Position numbers and translations under genes: made by a program | Source of the DNA: JAGRKR01 sp041397725 | GTDB lineage: Bacteria; Pseudomonadota; Alphaproteobacteria; Rhizobiales; Hyphomicrobiaceae | Assembly: GCA_041397725.1 (NCBI GenBank) | Contig: JAWKVZ010000011.1 | Location: forward strand, 1-53,602 | Reading direction: 5' to 3' | DNA: 53,602 bases | The notes under the pieces: generated by a model | The model's input: the letters and a program-made list of their open reading frames with translations, nothing else | Databases searched by the model: none | Told to the model about the DNA's origin: nothing | Part shown: positions 43,119-51,074 of the stretch, one piece after another | Position numbering within the stretch: the first letter of the stretch is position 1 | Layout of the letters: every line of letters starts with the position of its first letter

Positions 43119-44429
43119 ATGCGAGTTCGGATCAAGAGCACGTGTCTCACGCTGACGCTGGCGGCCGGCGTGGTCGTCACGACAGCGGGCGCGGCCATGG
43201 CGACGGAAGGCTATTTCCGTCACGGTTATGGTGCGCGACATGAGGCCATGGGCGGCGCGGGCGTCGCCGACGGTCGCGATTCGACGACGATCGCGCTGAA
43301 CCCTGCCGCGCTCTGGCGCGCCGGCAACGAGTTCACGATGGCCGTTTCTGGCTTCATGCCGTTCCGTTCCATGGAAGGCAGTGGCGCGCCCGGCTTCACG
43401 CCGTCCGGCAAGGTCGAGAGCGGCAGCGAGTTCTTCCTCGTCCCCAACATGTCGTGGAGCTACCGGCTTGCGCCCGGCTCGATCGTCGATGCGGTCGGTT
43501 TCAGCGTCTACGGCAACGGCGGCATGAACACGGACTTCGGCGGACTTGCGCGCACGACCCCGCCCTGTCCTCCCGGCGCTACCGGCATCTTCTGCGGGGG
43601 CCGCCTCGGCGTGAACCTGCAACAGGCCTTTATCTCGTTCGCCATGGCGAAGCGGTTCGGGTCGGTCTCTGTCGGCGTCGCCCCGATCGTTGCCCGCCAG
43701 CAGTTCGAGGCCGAAGGCCTGGGTCTGTTCGGCGTCTCCGGCAGCGTCACCGACGTGTCCTGGGGCTACGGCGCCCGCGCCGGCATTGAGTGGCAGATCG
43801 CGCCGGGCCTGCGCCTCGGCGTGGCCGGCAACACGCGCGTCTACATGGAGAAGTTCGACAAGTACGCCCGGCTCTTCGCCGGCCAGGGTGATTTCGACAT
43901 TCCCGCCAGCCTGCAAGCCGGCATCGCCTTCGACGTCAACCCGCACCTGACCTTGATGGCCGACTACAAGCGCATCTGGTACGGCTCCGTCGCCTCGATC
44001 GCCAACCCATCGGCCAACGCATTCATCGCTCCGTTCGGCGCCGGTAACGGCCCCGGTTTCGGCTGGCGCGACATTGACATCTTCAAGGTCGGCCTGGAGT
44101 GGCGGGCTTCGCGCAAGCTCACTCTGCGTGCCGGCTACGCCTACAATACCAGCCCCATTCGCTCCGCGGATGTCATGCTGAACATCCTCGCCCCCGGTGT
44201 CGTGCAGCATCACATCACCGGTGGTTTCGAGTACAAGCTGAACCGCAAGCTGTCGCTGGAGGCCGCCGTTTTCTACGCGCCGGAAGCGACGGTGTCCGGC
44301 GTCGAGCTGCCGCCTCCGTTCGGCAACCCGGCACACCGCGTCCAGATCGCCATGGATCAGCTCGAGGTGACGGTTGGCATCAAGTATCGCTGGGGCGCGC
44401 CCGAGGCCGCAATAGAGCCCCTGAAGTAG
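43119..44429 (+). CDS. Outer-membrane transport protein, FadL/OmpP1/TodX family
   Basis: 436 residues. Signal peptide 1-28 (LTLTLAAGVVVTTAGAAMA), then the FadL N-terminus TEGYFRHGYGARHEAMGGAGVADGRDSTTIALNPAAL with the NPA motif. Alternating beta-strand pattern to the end, with the terminal strand LEVTVGIKYRW. FadL-family channels carry hydrophobic compounds across the outer membrane. Next to the sulfur and electron-transfer genes, uptake of a hydrophobic (for example sulfur-containing) compound is possible but unproven. GGGGGG before the ATG is the likely ribosome binding site. Confidence 0.87.
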   Translation: MRVRIKSTCLTLTLAAGVVVTTAGAAMATEGYFRHGYGARHEAMGGAGVADGRDSTTIALNPAALWRAGNEFTMAVSGFMPFRSMEGSGAPGFTPSGKVESGSEFFLVPNMSWSYRLAPGSIVDAVGFSVYGNGGMNTDFGGLARTTPPCPPGATGIFCGGRLGVNLQQAFISFAMAKRFGSVSVGVAPIVARQQFEAEGLGLFGVSGSVTDVSWGYGARAGIEWQIAPGLRLGVAGNTRVYMEKFDKYARLFAGQGDFDIPASLQAGIAFDVNPHLTLMADYKRIWYGSVASIANPSANAFIAPFGAGNGPGFGWRDIDIFKVGLEWRASRKLTLRAGYAYNTSPIRSADVMLNILAPGVVQHHITGGFEYKLNRKLSLEAAVFYAPEATVSGVELPPPFGNPAHRVQIAMDQLEVTVGIKYRWGAPEAAIEPLK

Positions 44430-44466
44430 GGCTCACGCGACCACTGTCGCTGCGGATGTCATTGGT

Positions 44467-44507
44467 CGGGCGGTGGGCTGGAGACAGTGCGCCGCCCGTC
44501 TTCTTTT
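44467..44507 (+). terminator. rho-independent-like terminator after the FadL-like gene
   Basis: Arms CGGGCGG (44467-44473) and CCGCCCG (44492-44498) pair fully around an 18-base loop and are followed by TCTTCTTTT. A second pair, CACTGTC/GACAGTG (44442-44448/44483-44489), could form an alternative stem. This separates the DsrE/FadL group from the electron-transfer operon. Confidence 0.45.
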
Positions 44508-44603
44508 GGGGGCCGGCCAGGTCGCAATCTGCATCCTGCGACCTGCGCGCAGAGAGGGCGGATAGGTCTGGCCGCGGCCCGTGTCGAAAACCAGCGATCG
44601 CGA

Positions 44604-44617
44604 TTGATCACAGTCAA
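44604..44617 (+). promoter_or_regulatory. FNR/FixK-type box of the electron-transfer operon
   Basis: TTGATCACAGTCAA has a perfect TTGA-N6-TCAA core and matches TTGAT-N4-ATCAA in 9 of 10 positions. Its centre (44610.5) lies 29.5 bases before TAGAGT (44640-44645), a -10-like box, which is exactly the class II spacing (site at -41.5). This predicts transcription start near 44652 and activation under low oxygen by an FNR/FixK/FnrN protein. The leader to the first gene would be about 220 bases. The 445-bp gap 44430-44874 contains this promoter and the terminator above. Confidence 0.6.
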
Positions 44618-44874
44618 GAGATCAGTTGACGGTCGTGGCTAGAGTGCACCGGCCTTAGGCGGGTTCGCGCTCGCGAACCCTAGAGGTCGCAGATCGCGCT
44701 TCGAATGCGAGGTTGCAGGGTGCGGTGCGGTTGGCGGGCGCAGGATCTGCAGGCGAAGGATTGGGTGGCAATAGCCGCTCGGGCACGCCCATACGGTTTC
44801 CGCGGCGCCGATGCGACGGACCTCCAGTCATCGGCTTGCTCGCGGACATGAGCGATCAGGGGGAGACGACAGCA

Positions 44875-46071
44875 ATGCCGTTGGAACGAAAGCCGACACT
44901 GGTCTCCGTGTCGATGCAGGGTGGGCCGCCCGCGCCCCGAGCGCGTTCCCGCTGCGGGCCGCGCGGCGCGCGTACGGCCCCCGACAGGCTCCGGACGGTC
45001 GTTGCGCTGCTCGTTCTGACGCTGGCCGTTCTCGGCACCGCCGGGCTTCTCGCGGCGCAGGCTCAGTCGTCGGTGCGGCCGCCTGATGGCGCGGCAGCGC
45101 CTCCGCCCTCCGCCCAGGACACCATCACGAAGCCCGGCACGGCGCAGGGGCCCGCGCAGGGCAGCGATCTCTGGCGCAAGATCCGCGAAGGCAAGAGCGG
45201 CTACAGCGCCACGAAGGGGCCGCAGGCCGACACGCTGATCACCAGTGGCGGCGTTGCCTGGCGCGATCTCCACAATGCGACCGTGCTGCGCTACGGCGGC
45301 TGGCTGCTGCTCGGCGTCGTGGCGGTTGTCGCCCTCTATTTTCTCGTTCGCGGTCGCATTCGCATTTCGGGCGGCCGCAGCGGGCGCTTCATCCCGCGCT
45401 TCACCCTCGTGCAGCGCGTCGTCCACTGGTTCATGGCGGTTCTGTTCGTGCTGCTGGCGGTGAGCGGCCTCATCCTGATGTTCGGCAAGCACGTGCTTCT
45501 GCCGGTCCTGGGGCCCTACGCCTTCGCTGTCGTGGCCAGCGCCTCGATGCAGGGGCACAACCTGTTCGGACCGCTGTTCGTCGCGTCGACCCTGGCGCTG
45601 CTCGTAACGTTCGTGAAGGGCAACGGCTATCGCTGGGTCGATGTGAAATGGCTGTTCAAGGGCGGCGGCTTTTTCGGCGGGCACGCCAGCTCCCACAAGT
45701 ACAATTTCGGAGAGAAGACCTGGTTCTGGTGGTCGGTCGTGCTCGGGCTCGCGCTTTGCGTCAGCGGCTTCGCGCTGCTGTTCCCGAACATGCTGCCGGA
45801 TCGCGCCGCTGCGCAACTCGCCAATCTCGTGCATGCCGGCGCGGCGATCCTGTTCATCGCCTTTGCCATCGGCCACATCTATCTCGGTACGATCGGCATG
45901 GAAGGCGCGCTGGAAGGCATGACGAACGGCACCGTCGACGAGAACTGGGCGCGGGATCATCACGACTTGTGGTGGCAGGAGCATAAGGGGCAGGCGACGA
46001 CCGACCGGCGGCGCGCCGAGGTGCTGGCCGCGGAGCGTGGAGACGCGGTCGCCGGGAGGGCTGGATCATGA
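44875..46071 (+). CDS. Cytochrome b membrane subunit, formate-dehydrogenase-gamma-like
   Basis: 398 residues from ATG 44875 (GGGGGAG about 8 bases upstream); ATG 44848 and a start at 44713 lack a binding site. An N-terminal signal-like helix (LRTVVALLVLTLAVLGTAGLLA) and a Pro/Ala-rich linker precede the FdoI/FdnI-type domain with four helices: VQRVVHWFMAVLFVLLAVSGLIL, HNLFGPLFVASTLALLVTF, WFWWSVVLGLALCVSGFALLF and LVHAGAAILFIAFAIGHIYLG. His residues in these helices can hold two haems. No catalytic formate dehydrogenase is nearby; instead NarI-like and HdrD-like genes follow. It is therefore best seen as a quinone-linked cytochrome of that complex. Confidence 0.82.
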   Translation: MPLERKPTLVSVSMQGGPPAPRARSRCGPRGARTAPDRLRTVVALLVLTLAVLGTAGLLAAQAQSSVRPPDGAAAPPPSAQDTITKPGTAQGPAQGSDLWRKIREGKSGYSATKGPQADTLITSGGVAWRDLHNATVLRYGGWLLLGVVAVVALYFLVRGRIRISGGRSGRFIPRFTLVQRVVHWFMAVLFVLLAVSGLILMFGKHVLLPVLGPYAFAVVASASMQGHNLFGPLFVASTLALLVTFVKGNGYRWVDVKWLFKGGGFFGGHASSHKYNFGEKTWFWWSVVLGLALCVSGFALLFPNMLPDRAAAQLANLVHAGAAILFIAFAIGHIYLGTIGMEGALEGMTNGTVDENWARDHHDLWWQEHKGQATTDRRRAEVLAAERGDAVAGRAGS

Positions 46072-46712
46072 CGATCGTGGGCTTCATCGAAGGGCCGCTG
46101 TGGTACTTCTCGCTCGCCGTATTCGTGCTCGGCGTCGTCTGGAGGCTGGTCGGCATGCTGGCGATCGGCCGGCCCAAGGACCTGAGCGTCCCGACCGCTT
46201 CCTCCGCCGCGGGCGCCGCCAAGGCCGTGGTGCTTCACTCGGTGCCGCACGGCGGCAATCTCGGCCGCACGCTCTATCACTTCTTTGCCGGCTACCTGTT
46301 CCATATCGGGCTATTCGCGCTCGTGCTGTTCGCGGCGCCGCACATCGCCTTCTTCAACAAGATGTTCTTCACGCTGCCCTGGCCGGCAATGCCGCGGTGG
46401 GCCTTCATCATCGCCGCCGAAGCGGCATTCGCCGGCCTCATCCTGCTCTACGTCCGCCGCCTCACCGATCCCGTCTCCCGCGGCCTGACGGATATCGACG
46501 ATCACATGGGCGTGTGGCTCACGTTCCTGGCCATGCTGACGGGCTGTCTGGCGCTGCAGGAGGCGCACGCCGGGCTGCGGGCCCTGCACATGCTGAGCGT
46601 CGAGCTGCTCATGATCTATTTCCCCTTCAGCCGATTGATGCACGCGTTCACGTTCCTCTTCGCGCGCGGCTACACCGGTGCAACCTACGGGCGGCGAGGC
46701 TTCACGCCATGA
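46068..46712 (+). CDS. NarI/DsrM-like cytochrome b membrane subunit
   Basis: 214 residues with five membrane segments (LWYFSLAVFVLGVVWRLVGML, HFFAGYLFHIGLFALVLFAAPH, AFIIAAEAAFAGLILLYVRR, MGVWLTFLAMLTGCLALQE, ALHMLSVELLMIYFPFSRLMHAFT). The paired His in the helices fit the NarI/DsrM/HdrE haem-b fold. It overlaps both the cytochrome gene and the Fe-S gene by 4 bases (ATGA). Such subunits exchange electrons with quinone for an HdrD/DsrK-type partner. Confidence 0.82.
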   Translation: MTIVGFIEGPLWYFSLAVFVLGVVWRLVGMLAIGRPKDLSVPTASSAAGAAKAVVLHSVPHGGNLGRTLYHFFAGYLFHIGLFALVLFAAPHIAFFNKMFFTLPWPAMPRWAFIIAAEAAFAGLILLYVRRLTDPVSRGLTDIDDHMGVWLTFLAMLTGCLALQEAHAGLRALHMLSVELLMIYFPFSRLMHAFTFLFARGYTGATYGRRGFTP

Positions 46713-48022
46713 CACAACCGAGCTCTGGCACACCCACCAATGCGGCGCCCCGCGCCGTCGACGTCGATGCGGCCGTCGCGAAGTTCAATGCGCTGACCGG
46801 CGCCCATATCGCCGCCTATCTCGACGCGTGCGTGCATTGCGGGCAGTGCGCGCAGGCCTGTCACTTTCACGAGGTGACGCGCGATCCCCGCCGCGTGCCA
46901 GCCATGAAGCTGGCGCCGATCACCAAGGTCTATCGCCGTCACAAGGCGCCCTTCGCGGGCCTGAGGCGCGCGCTCGGTCTCGCACCCGAGCTGACGCGCA
47001 GGGACCTGGAGGAGTGGGAGGAGCTGATCTTCGATAGCTGCACGATGTGCGGCCGCTGTACGGTCGTGTGCCCGATGGGCATCGACATCGCCTCGATCGT
47101 GGCGCTGTCGCGCCAGGCGTTCGCGGCGGCGGGTCTCGGTCCCGCCGACCTGTTCCAGGCTGCCGACAACGCGCGCGACAAGGGCAGCCCGCTGGGCGTC
47201 ACGAAGGCGGTGCTCGCCGACCGCGTCGAATGGCTGTCCGACGAGCACGAGACGGACATTCCGCTGGACAAGGACACGGCGAGCCATCTCCTTCTGGTTT
47301 CATCCATCGAGCTGATGAAGTACCCGCTGTCCGTCGTCGCCATGGCCAAGCTGCTCAACGCCGCGGGTGTCGATTGGACGCTTTCGTCGGAGGGTTACGA
47401 GTCCACGAATTTCGGCTTCCTCTCCGGAAAGCCCGATATCGCCAAGATCATGCTGACGCGTATCGCCACCGCGGCGGAGAAGGTCGGCGCAAAGACGGTG
47501 ATCGTGCCGGAATGCGGCCACGCCTTCGGAGTGCTGAGGTGGTCGGGTGCCAACATTCTCGGCAGGCCGCTGCCGTTCACCGTCACGCATATCACGGAGT
47601 TCCTGGCCGGCCTCGTGCAGGGCGGCCGGCTGTCCTTCAAGCGCGTGGACACGCCGATGACCTATCACGACCCCTGCCAGATCTCGCGGCGGGGCGGCGC
47701 GACGGATGCGGCCCGCGTGCTGCTCGCCGCAGTCGCCAGCGATTTTCGCGAGATGCGCCCGACCGGGAATTACAACTGGTGCTGTGGCGGTGGCGGTGGC
47801 GTGCAGGCCATGAGCCGTGCCGCCGATGTGCGTCACGAGGTGTTCCGGATCAAGATCGATCAGGTCGCGGAGACGGGTGTCGATACCATGGTCTCGGCCT
47901 GCTCGAATTGCCGCCTGACCATGGACGAGAGCAAGACCGCGCTGCAATGGGCGGGCACGCTCGAGAGTCTCGTCGAGCTGCTGGCCGAGAACGTGGAGAC
48001 GAAGGCGTCGGCGCACGCGTGA
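46709..48022 (+). CDS. HdrD/DsrK-like (Fe-S)-binding protein with CCG domain
   Basis: 437 residues. Two 4Fe-4S motifs: CVHCGQCAQACH (Cys41, 44, 47, 51) and CTMCGRCTVVCP (Cys111, 114, 117, 121). The C-terminal CCG domain binds a catalytic cluster: YHDPCQISR, NWCCGGGGG and SACSNC. The first CCG repeat is degenerate (VPECGHAFG only). This is the architecture of HdrD, DsrK and TmcB, which handle disulfides or sulfur trisulfides on the cytoplasmic face. It is translationally coupled to the NarI-like membrane subunit. The substrate is unknown; a DsrE-like carrier upstream is a candidate partner. Confidence 0.88.
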   Translation: MTQPSSGTPTNAAPRAVDVDAAVAKFNALTGAHIAAYLDACVHCGQCAQACHFHEVTRDPRRVPAMKLAPITKVYRRHKAPFAGLRRALGLAPELTRRDLEEWEELIFDSCTMCGRCTVVCPMGIDIASIVALSRQAFAAAGLGPADLFQAADNARDKGSPLGVTKAVLADRVEWLSDEHETDIPLDKDTASHLLLVSSIELMKYPLSVVAMAKLLNAAGVDWTLSSEGYESTNFGFLSGKPDIAKIMLTRIATAAEKVGAKTVIVPECGHAFGVLRWSGANILGRPLPFTVTHITEFLAGLVQGGRLSFKRVDTPMTYHDPCQISRRGGATDAARVLLAAVASDFREMRPTGNYNWCCGGGGGVQAMSRAADVRHEVFRIKIDQVAETGVDTMVSACSNCRLTMDESKTALQWAGTLESLVELLAENVETKASAHA

Positions 48023-48050
48023 TCTGCGCCGACGGAGAACGGGTGGCGGT

Positions 48051-48085
48051 GCCGGCGGTGACACGCTTCGTATGTCGCCTGCCGA
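48051..48085. terminator. possible bidirectional terminator between convergent genes
   Basis: An imperfect inverted repeat (CGGCGGTGACA with GTCGCCTGCCG, a few mismatches) fills much of the 78-bp gap between the convergent Fe-S protein and monooxygenase genes. There is no T-tract. Confidence 0.25.
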
Positions 48086-48100
48086 CGGGCGCGCCGACGA

Positions 48101-49180
48101 TCAGGCTTCCATGCGGCCACGGTTGCGCTCGGCAAGGATCGGGCGCACCATCTTCTTGAAGCGCCACGCTTCCTCGTCGTGCAGATAGCCCGAGAGGCAG
48201 AATGAGTGGCAGCCGATGTCGATGTACTGCTGCAGCACGTTCGCGCACTGCTCGGGGTTGCCGACGATGCAAATTCCGGCTCCCGGTCTTGCGCGCGTCA
48301 GGCCTGACCACAGGTTGGGGGCGATCAGATCGCCCATCGTCTGACGCAGCTCGCGCACGCGCTGGTTGGCGACCGACTCGGCATAGTGCGTATTGATGTA
48401 CTGCTCGCGCTCGGTCGTGATGTTCTTCACCAGATTGCGGGCCGCCTCCCAGGCGTCTTCCTCCCGCTCCCGGCAGACGAGCTGCAGGCGCATGCCGAAA
48501 CCGAGCTCGCTTTCGCGACCGTACTTGGCGGCTCGCGCGCGCAGGTCCTTCATGTTCGCCGAGATCCGCTCGATCGTGTCGCCCCAGAACAGATGCACGC
48601 TCGAGTGCTTGGCCGAAAGCTCTGCCGCCTGCTCGGAGCCGCCCCCGAGATAGAATTTGGGAAACGGCTTCTGCAGTGGCGGCGGGACGGCCTCCGCACC
48701 CTTCAGTGTGTGGTACGCCCCCTCGAAATGCGTCGGCGTTCCGCCCGAGGTCCACAGCTTCTTGAGGATGGTCACCTCCTCGTCCATGATCTCGTAGCGC
48801 TGCGCCTTGTCGAGCTTGATGCCCTCGGCCTTGCTCTCGATCTCGCTCTGGCCGGCGATCAGGTTGATGCAGATGCGTCCGCCGCTGATCTGGTCGAATG
48901 TGGCGATCATCTTGGCCAGCAGCACCGGATTGATGTAGCCGGGCTTGGCGGCCACCAGCATCTTCATCTTCTTGGTGCGGCCCACCATCATCGCGCTGAT
49001 CATCCAGGCGTCCCAGCATTCGTGGCCGACCGGGACCAGCAGGTACTCGAACCCGGAGTCCTCCGCCGCCTTGGCGACGCGCTCGTACATCTGCGGGCTC
49101 GGCGGCACCTTCTGGGGAATGCCGTAGTCGTCGGTATCGCCACGCGAGGGGAGAAACCATCCGAACTCGAGTGCCTGCAT
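48101..49180 (-). CDS. LLM-class flavin-dependent monooxygenase, SsuD-like
   Basis: 359 residues, (beta/alpha)8 luciferase-like. GWFLPSRGDT, ISGGRICINLIAGQSEIESKAEG, RYEIMDEEVTILKKLW and YLGGGSEQAAELSAKHSSVHLFWGD closely resemble alkanesulfonate monooxygenase (SsuD) and related FMNH2-dependent enzymes. Expected to desulfonate an alkanesulfonate or oxidise a sulfone, needing reduced FMN from a separate reductase. AGGAGGAGG precedes the ATG. Divergent from the nitroreductase gene, which might supply reduced flavin. Confidence 0.85.
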   Translation of the reverse strand: MQALEFGWFLPSRGDTDDYGIPQKVPPSPQMYERVAKAAEDSGFEYLLVPVGHECWDAWMISAMMVGRTKKMKMLVAAKPGYINPVLLAKMIATFDQISGGRICINLIAGQSEIESKAEGIKLDKAQRYEIMDEEVTILKKLWTSGGTPTHFEGAYHTLKGAEAVPPPLQKPFPKFYLGGGSEQAAELSAKHSSVHLFWGDTIERISANMKDLRARAAKYGRESELGFGMRLQLVCREREEDAWEAARNLVKNITTEREQYINTHYAESVANQRVRELRQTMGDLIAPNLWSGLTRARPGAGICIVGNPEQCANVLQQYIDIGCHSFCLSGYLHDEEAWRFKKMVRPILAERNRGRMEA

Positions 49181-49298
49181 CTGTCGTCCTCCTCCTGATG
49201 TGCGCGATCCCAGCTCAATTGCGAGCCGAGCATGCGATGCAGCCCAACGGCGCTGATTTCACGGTCGGGCGGATTGATAACCTTTGTCACGCAATTCG

Positions 49299-49308
49299 TC
49301 ACCGGTGA
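49299..49308. promoter_or_regulatory. palindrome in the monooxygenase/nitroreductase divergent region
   Basis: TCACCGGTGA is a perfect 10-bp palindrome, flanked by AT-rich AATTCG and ATTTCG, in the 297-bp region between two divergent genes. It may be a shared operator. No clear promoter hexamers were identified in the remainder. Confidence 0.3.
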
Positions 49309-49477
49309 ATTTCGGGTCGCGGTCCAAAAGAGGCGCGCGCCGGACCTCCTGAGCAGTCTCGAGGATAAGCCGCGACGGCGCGGGGGGCGTCCGAGATGGC
49401 CTTGCGCCGGGCAGGCGCCGCCGCTAGGAGTGCAGGTCGATTGACGACCATCAGGACGAGCGTAGGGGGAGGCGCAG

Positions 49478-50173
49478 GTGAGCAATCAGATGACCGAGGC
49501 CCAGGGAGAGGCCGTGCGGGCGGCCGTGCGAGGCCGCCGCTCGGTGCGCGGCTTCTTGCCGACGCCGGTGGCGGAGGCGACGATCCGGACGATCCTCGAG
49601 GAGGCGGCGCGCGCGCCCTCGGGCACCAATTCGCAGCCTTGGTTCGTGCACGTGGTGACGGGCAAGGCGCGTGATCGTCTCTCGACAGCGGTGCTCGAGG
49701 CTGCTCGCCAGTCCAACAGCAGCTCCGAGTATGCCTATTTCCCCGACGATCCGGGCGAGCCCTACCTCAGCCGACGGCGGAAGGTCGGGTTCGATCTCTA
49801 CGCCCACTATGGCATCGATCGCAAGGACATGGAGGGGCGGACACGCGCTGCGCTCAAGAACTTCGAGCTGTTCGGCGCGCCCGTCGGCCTCTTCTTCTCC
49901 ATGCACAAGCGTATGCTCTACGGCTCCTGGCTGGACCTCGGCATGTTCATGCAGAACGTGATGATCCTGGCCCGGGCGCACGGCCTCGAGACCTGCCCTC
50001 AGCAGGCGTGGTGCCGCTATGGCGCGGTGCTGCACAAGGTGCTCGGCATACCCGACGACCGCGTCGTCGTCTCCGGCATGTCGCTGGGCTACGAGGATCG
50101 AGCCGCCCCTGCCAACGCCCTCGTGACGGAGCGCGAGCCCGTCGACGGTTTCACGGTGTTCGTCGGCGACTGA
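49478..50173 (+). CDS. Nitroreductase-family protein
   Basis: 231 residues, GTG start with GGGGGAGG 7 bases upstream. VRGRRSVRGFLPTPV and ILEEAARAPSGTNSQPWFVHVVTG are the FMN-binding N-terminal signature. LGMFMQNVMILARAHGLETCPQQAW and VVVSGMSLGYEDRAAPANAL complete the fold. FMN-dependent NAD(P)H oxidoreductase acting on nitroaromatics, quinones or flavins. Divergent from the SsuD-like gene, so it might be its flavin reductase, but this is an inference. Confidence 0.87.
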   Translation: MSNQMTEAQGEAVRAAVRGRRSVRGFLPTPVAEATIRTILEEAARAPSGTNSQPWFVHVVTGKARDRLSTAVLEAARQSNSSSEYAYFPDDPGEPYLSRRRKVGFDLYAHYGIDRKDMEGRTRAALKNFELFGAPVGLFFSMHKRMLYGSWLDLGMFMQNVMILARAHGLETCPQQAWCRYGAVLHKVLGIPDDRVVVSGMSLGYEDRAAPANALVTEREPVDGFTVFVGD

Positions 50174-50214
50174 AAGGGCCGCAAACGCGGCGCGCCCCGG
50201 GCAGGCGGGGGCAA

Positions 50215-50904
50215 TCAGCCCGCCTGCTGCTCCATCAGGGTCCCGGCCCAGGCGCCACGCCGCTTGAGGTTGGCGCGATATTCCTCGGCGAAGTTGTCCG
50301 GCAGCGCCGAAGTCACGCGCGTGTCGGCGAGGAGCGCAGCCGCCCAGGCTTGCACGCGCGGATAGCCGGCCAGCAGCCCGGTCTTCAACACCGACTCGCA
50401 GATCGTGAAGCGCTGCAGGAACGGCGCATAGGCGGCATCCACGAGACTGAGCGCACCGCCGTTGAAATACGGACCGTCACCCTTGCGTTCCGTGGCGAGC
50501 GCCGCCTCGAGCCGCGCAAGCGGACCGGCGAGCTTCGCGACACCGTCCTCGACCGCCGCCTTGTCCGCCGCGTAGGTGACGCCGCCCATCGCCGCGGCGA
50601 ACGTCGGCACGAAGTCTGTCCAGGCCCGATTGCGAGCGCGCTTCACGGGGTCCTCAGGATGCAGTCGGGGCGCGACTGTCTCGTCGAGAAACTCGGCGAT
50701 GGCGTTCGACTCGAACAGCACCTCGTCGCCGACCTGCAGCACCGGCACCTTGCCGTGCGGCGAAAGCTTGAGAAACCATTCCGGCTTGTCGCGCAGATTG
50801 ACGTACGTGACGTCGAATTCGACCTTCTTGGCGCGCATCAGGATCACGGCGCGCTGAACCCAGGGTCAGGTGAAGGAGCTGATCAGGTGATAGCGAACGG
50901 TCAT
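50215..50904 (-). CDS. Glutathione S-transferase with in-frame TGA at the catalytic Cys position
   Basis: Reading the minus strand from ATG 50904 gives MTVRYHLISSFT, TGA (50868-50866), then PWVQRAVILMRAKK and an intact GST up to the stop at 50215 (229 codons in all). The family motif at this place is xCPxVQRAV with a catalytic Cys; only the third base differs between TGC/TGT and TGA. The rest is normal: HGKVPVLQVGDEVLFESNAIAEFLDE in the thioredoxin domain, then the helical domain. A GTG at 50847 (residue 20) would give a protein lacking beta-strand 1 and the active site. Alternatives are a selenocysteine codon, a true nonsense mutation or a base error. A GC-rich hairpin follows the TGA (50831-50854). 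Confidence 0.7.
50831..50854 (-). other. hairpin downstream of the GST TGA (SECIS-like position)
   Basis: In the mRNA, bases 15-20 and 33-38 counted from the U of UGA are both GCGCGC and can pair as a 6-bp stem; the 12-base loop begins CG. Bacterial SECIS elements sit at about this distance after the UGA and tend to have a G at the start of the apical loop. GC-rich coding DNA produces such hairpins by chance, so the support is weak. Confidence 0.25.
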
Positions 50905-51074
50905 TGTCTGGTGCATCCTGCCGGTTTCGAGGACTGGTGCCGAGGACAGTAGCGCGTCCGGCTCCCCGAGGGCAATCCGTCATTGCCACGCCCGCCGGCG
51001 CATGAGCCAGCCGGCGCACGAAGGCTTGCTCGAGATGGCGTCGCCAGAACGGCCACGCTGCGGGCCTCGGTGTC

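Noticed and set aside
44875..46071. Annotation as a formate dehydrogenase gamma subunit in the strict sense
   Set aside because: No formate dehydrogenase catalytic or Fe-S beta subunit lies nearby, and the gene is coupled to NarI- and HdrD-like genes.
50215..50847. GST gene simply starting at GTG 50847
   Set aside because: This would remove the first strand and the active-site motif; the upstream in-frame codons encode the expected family N-terminus apart from the TGA.
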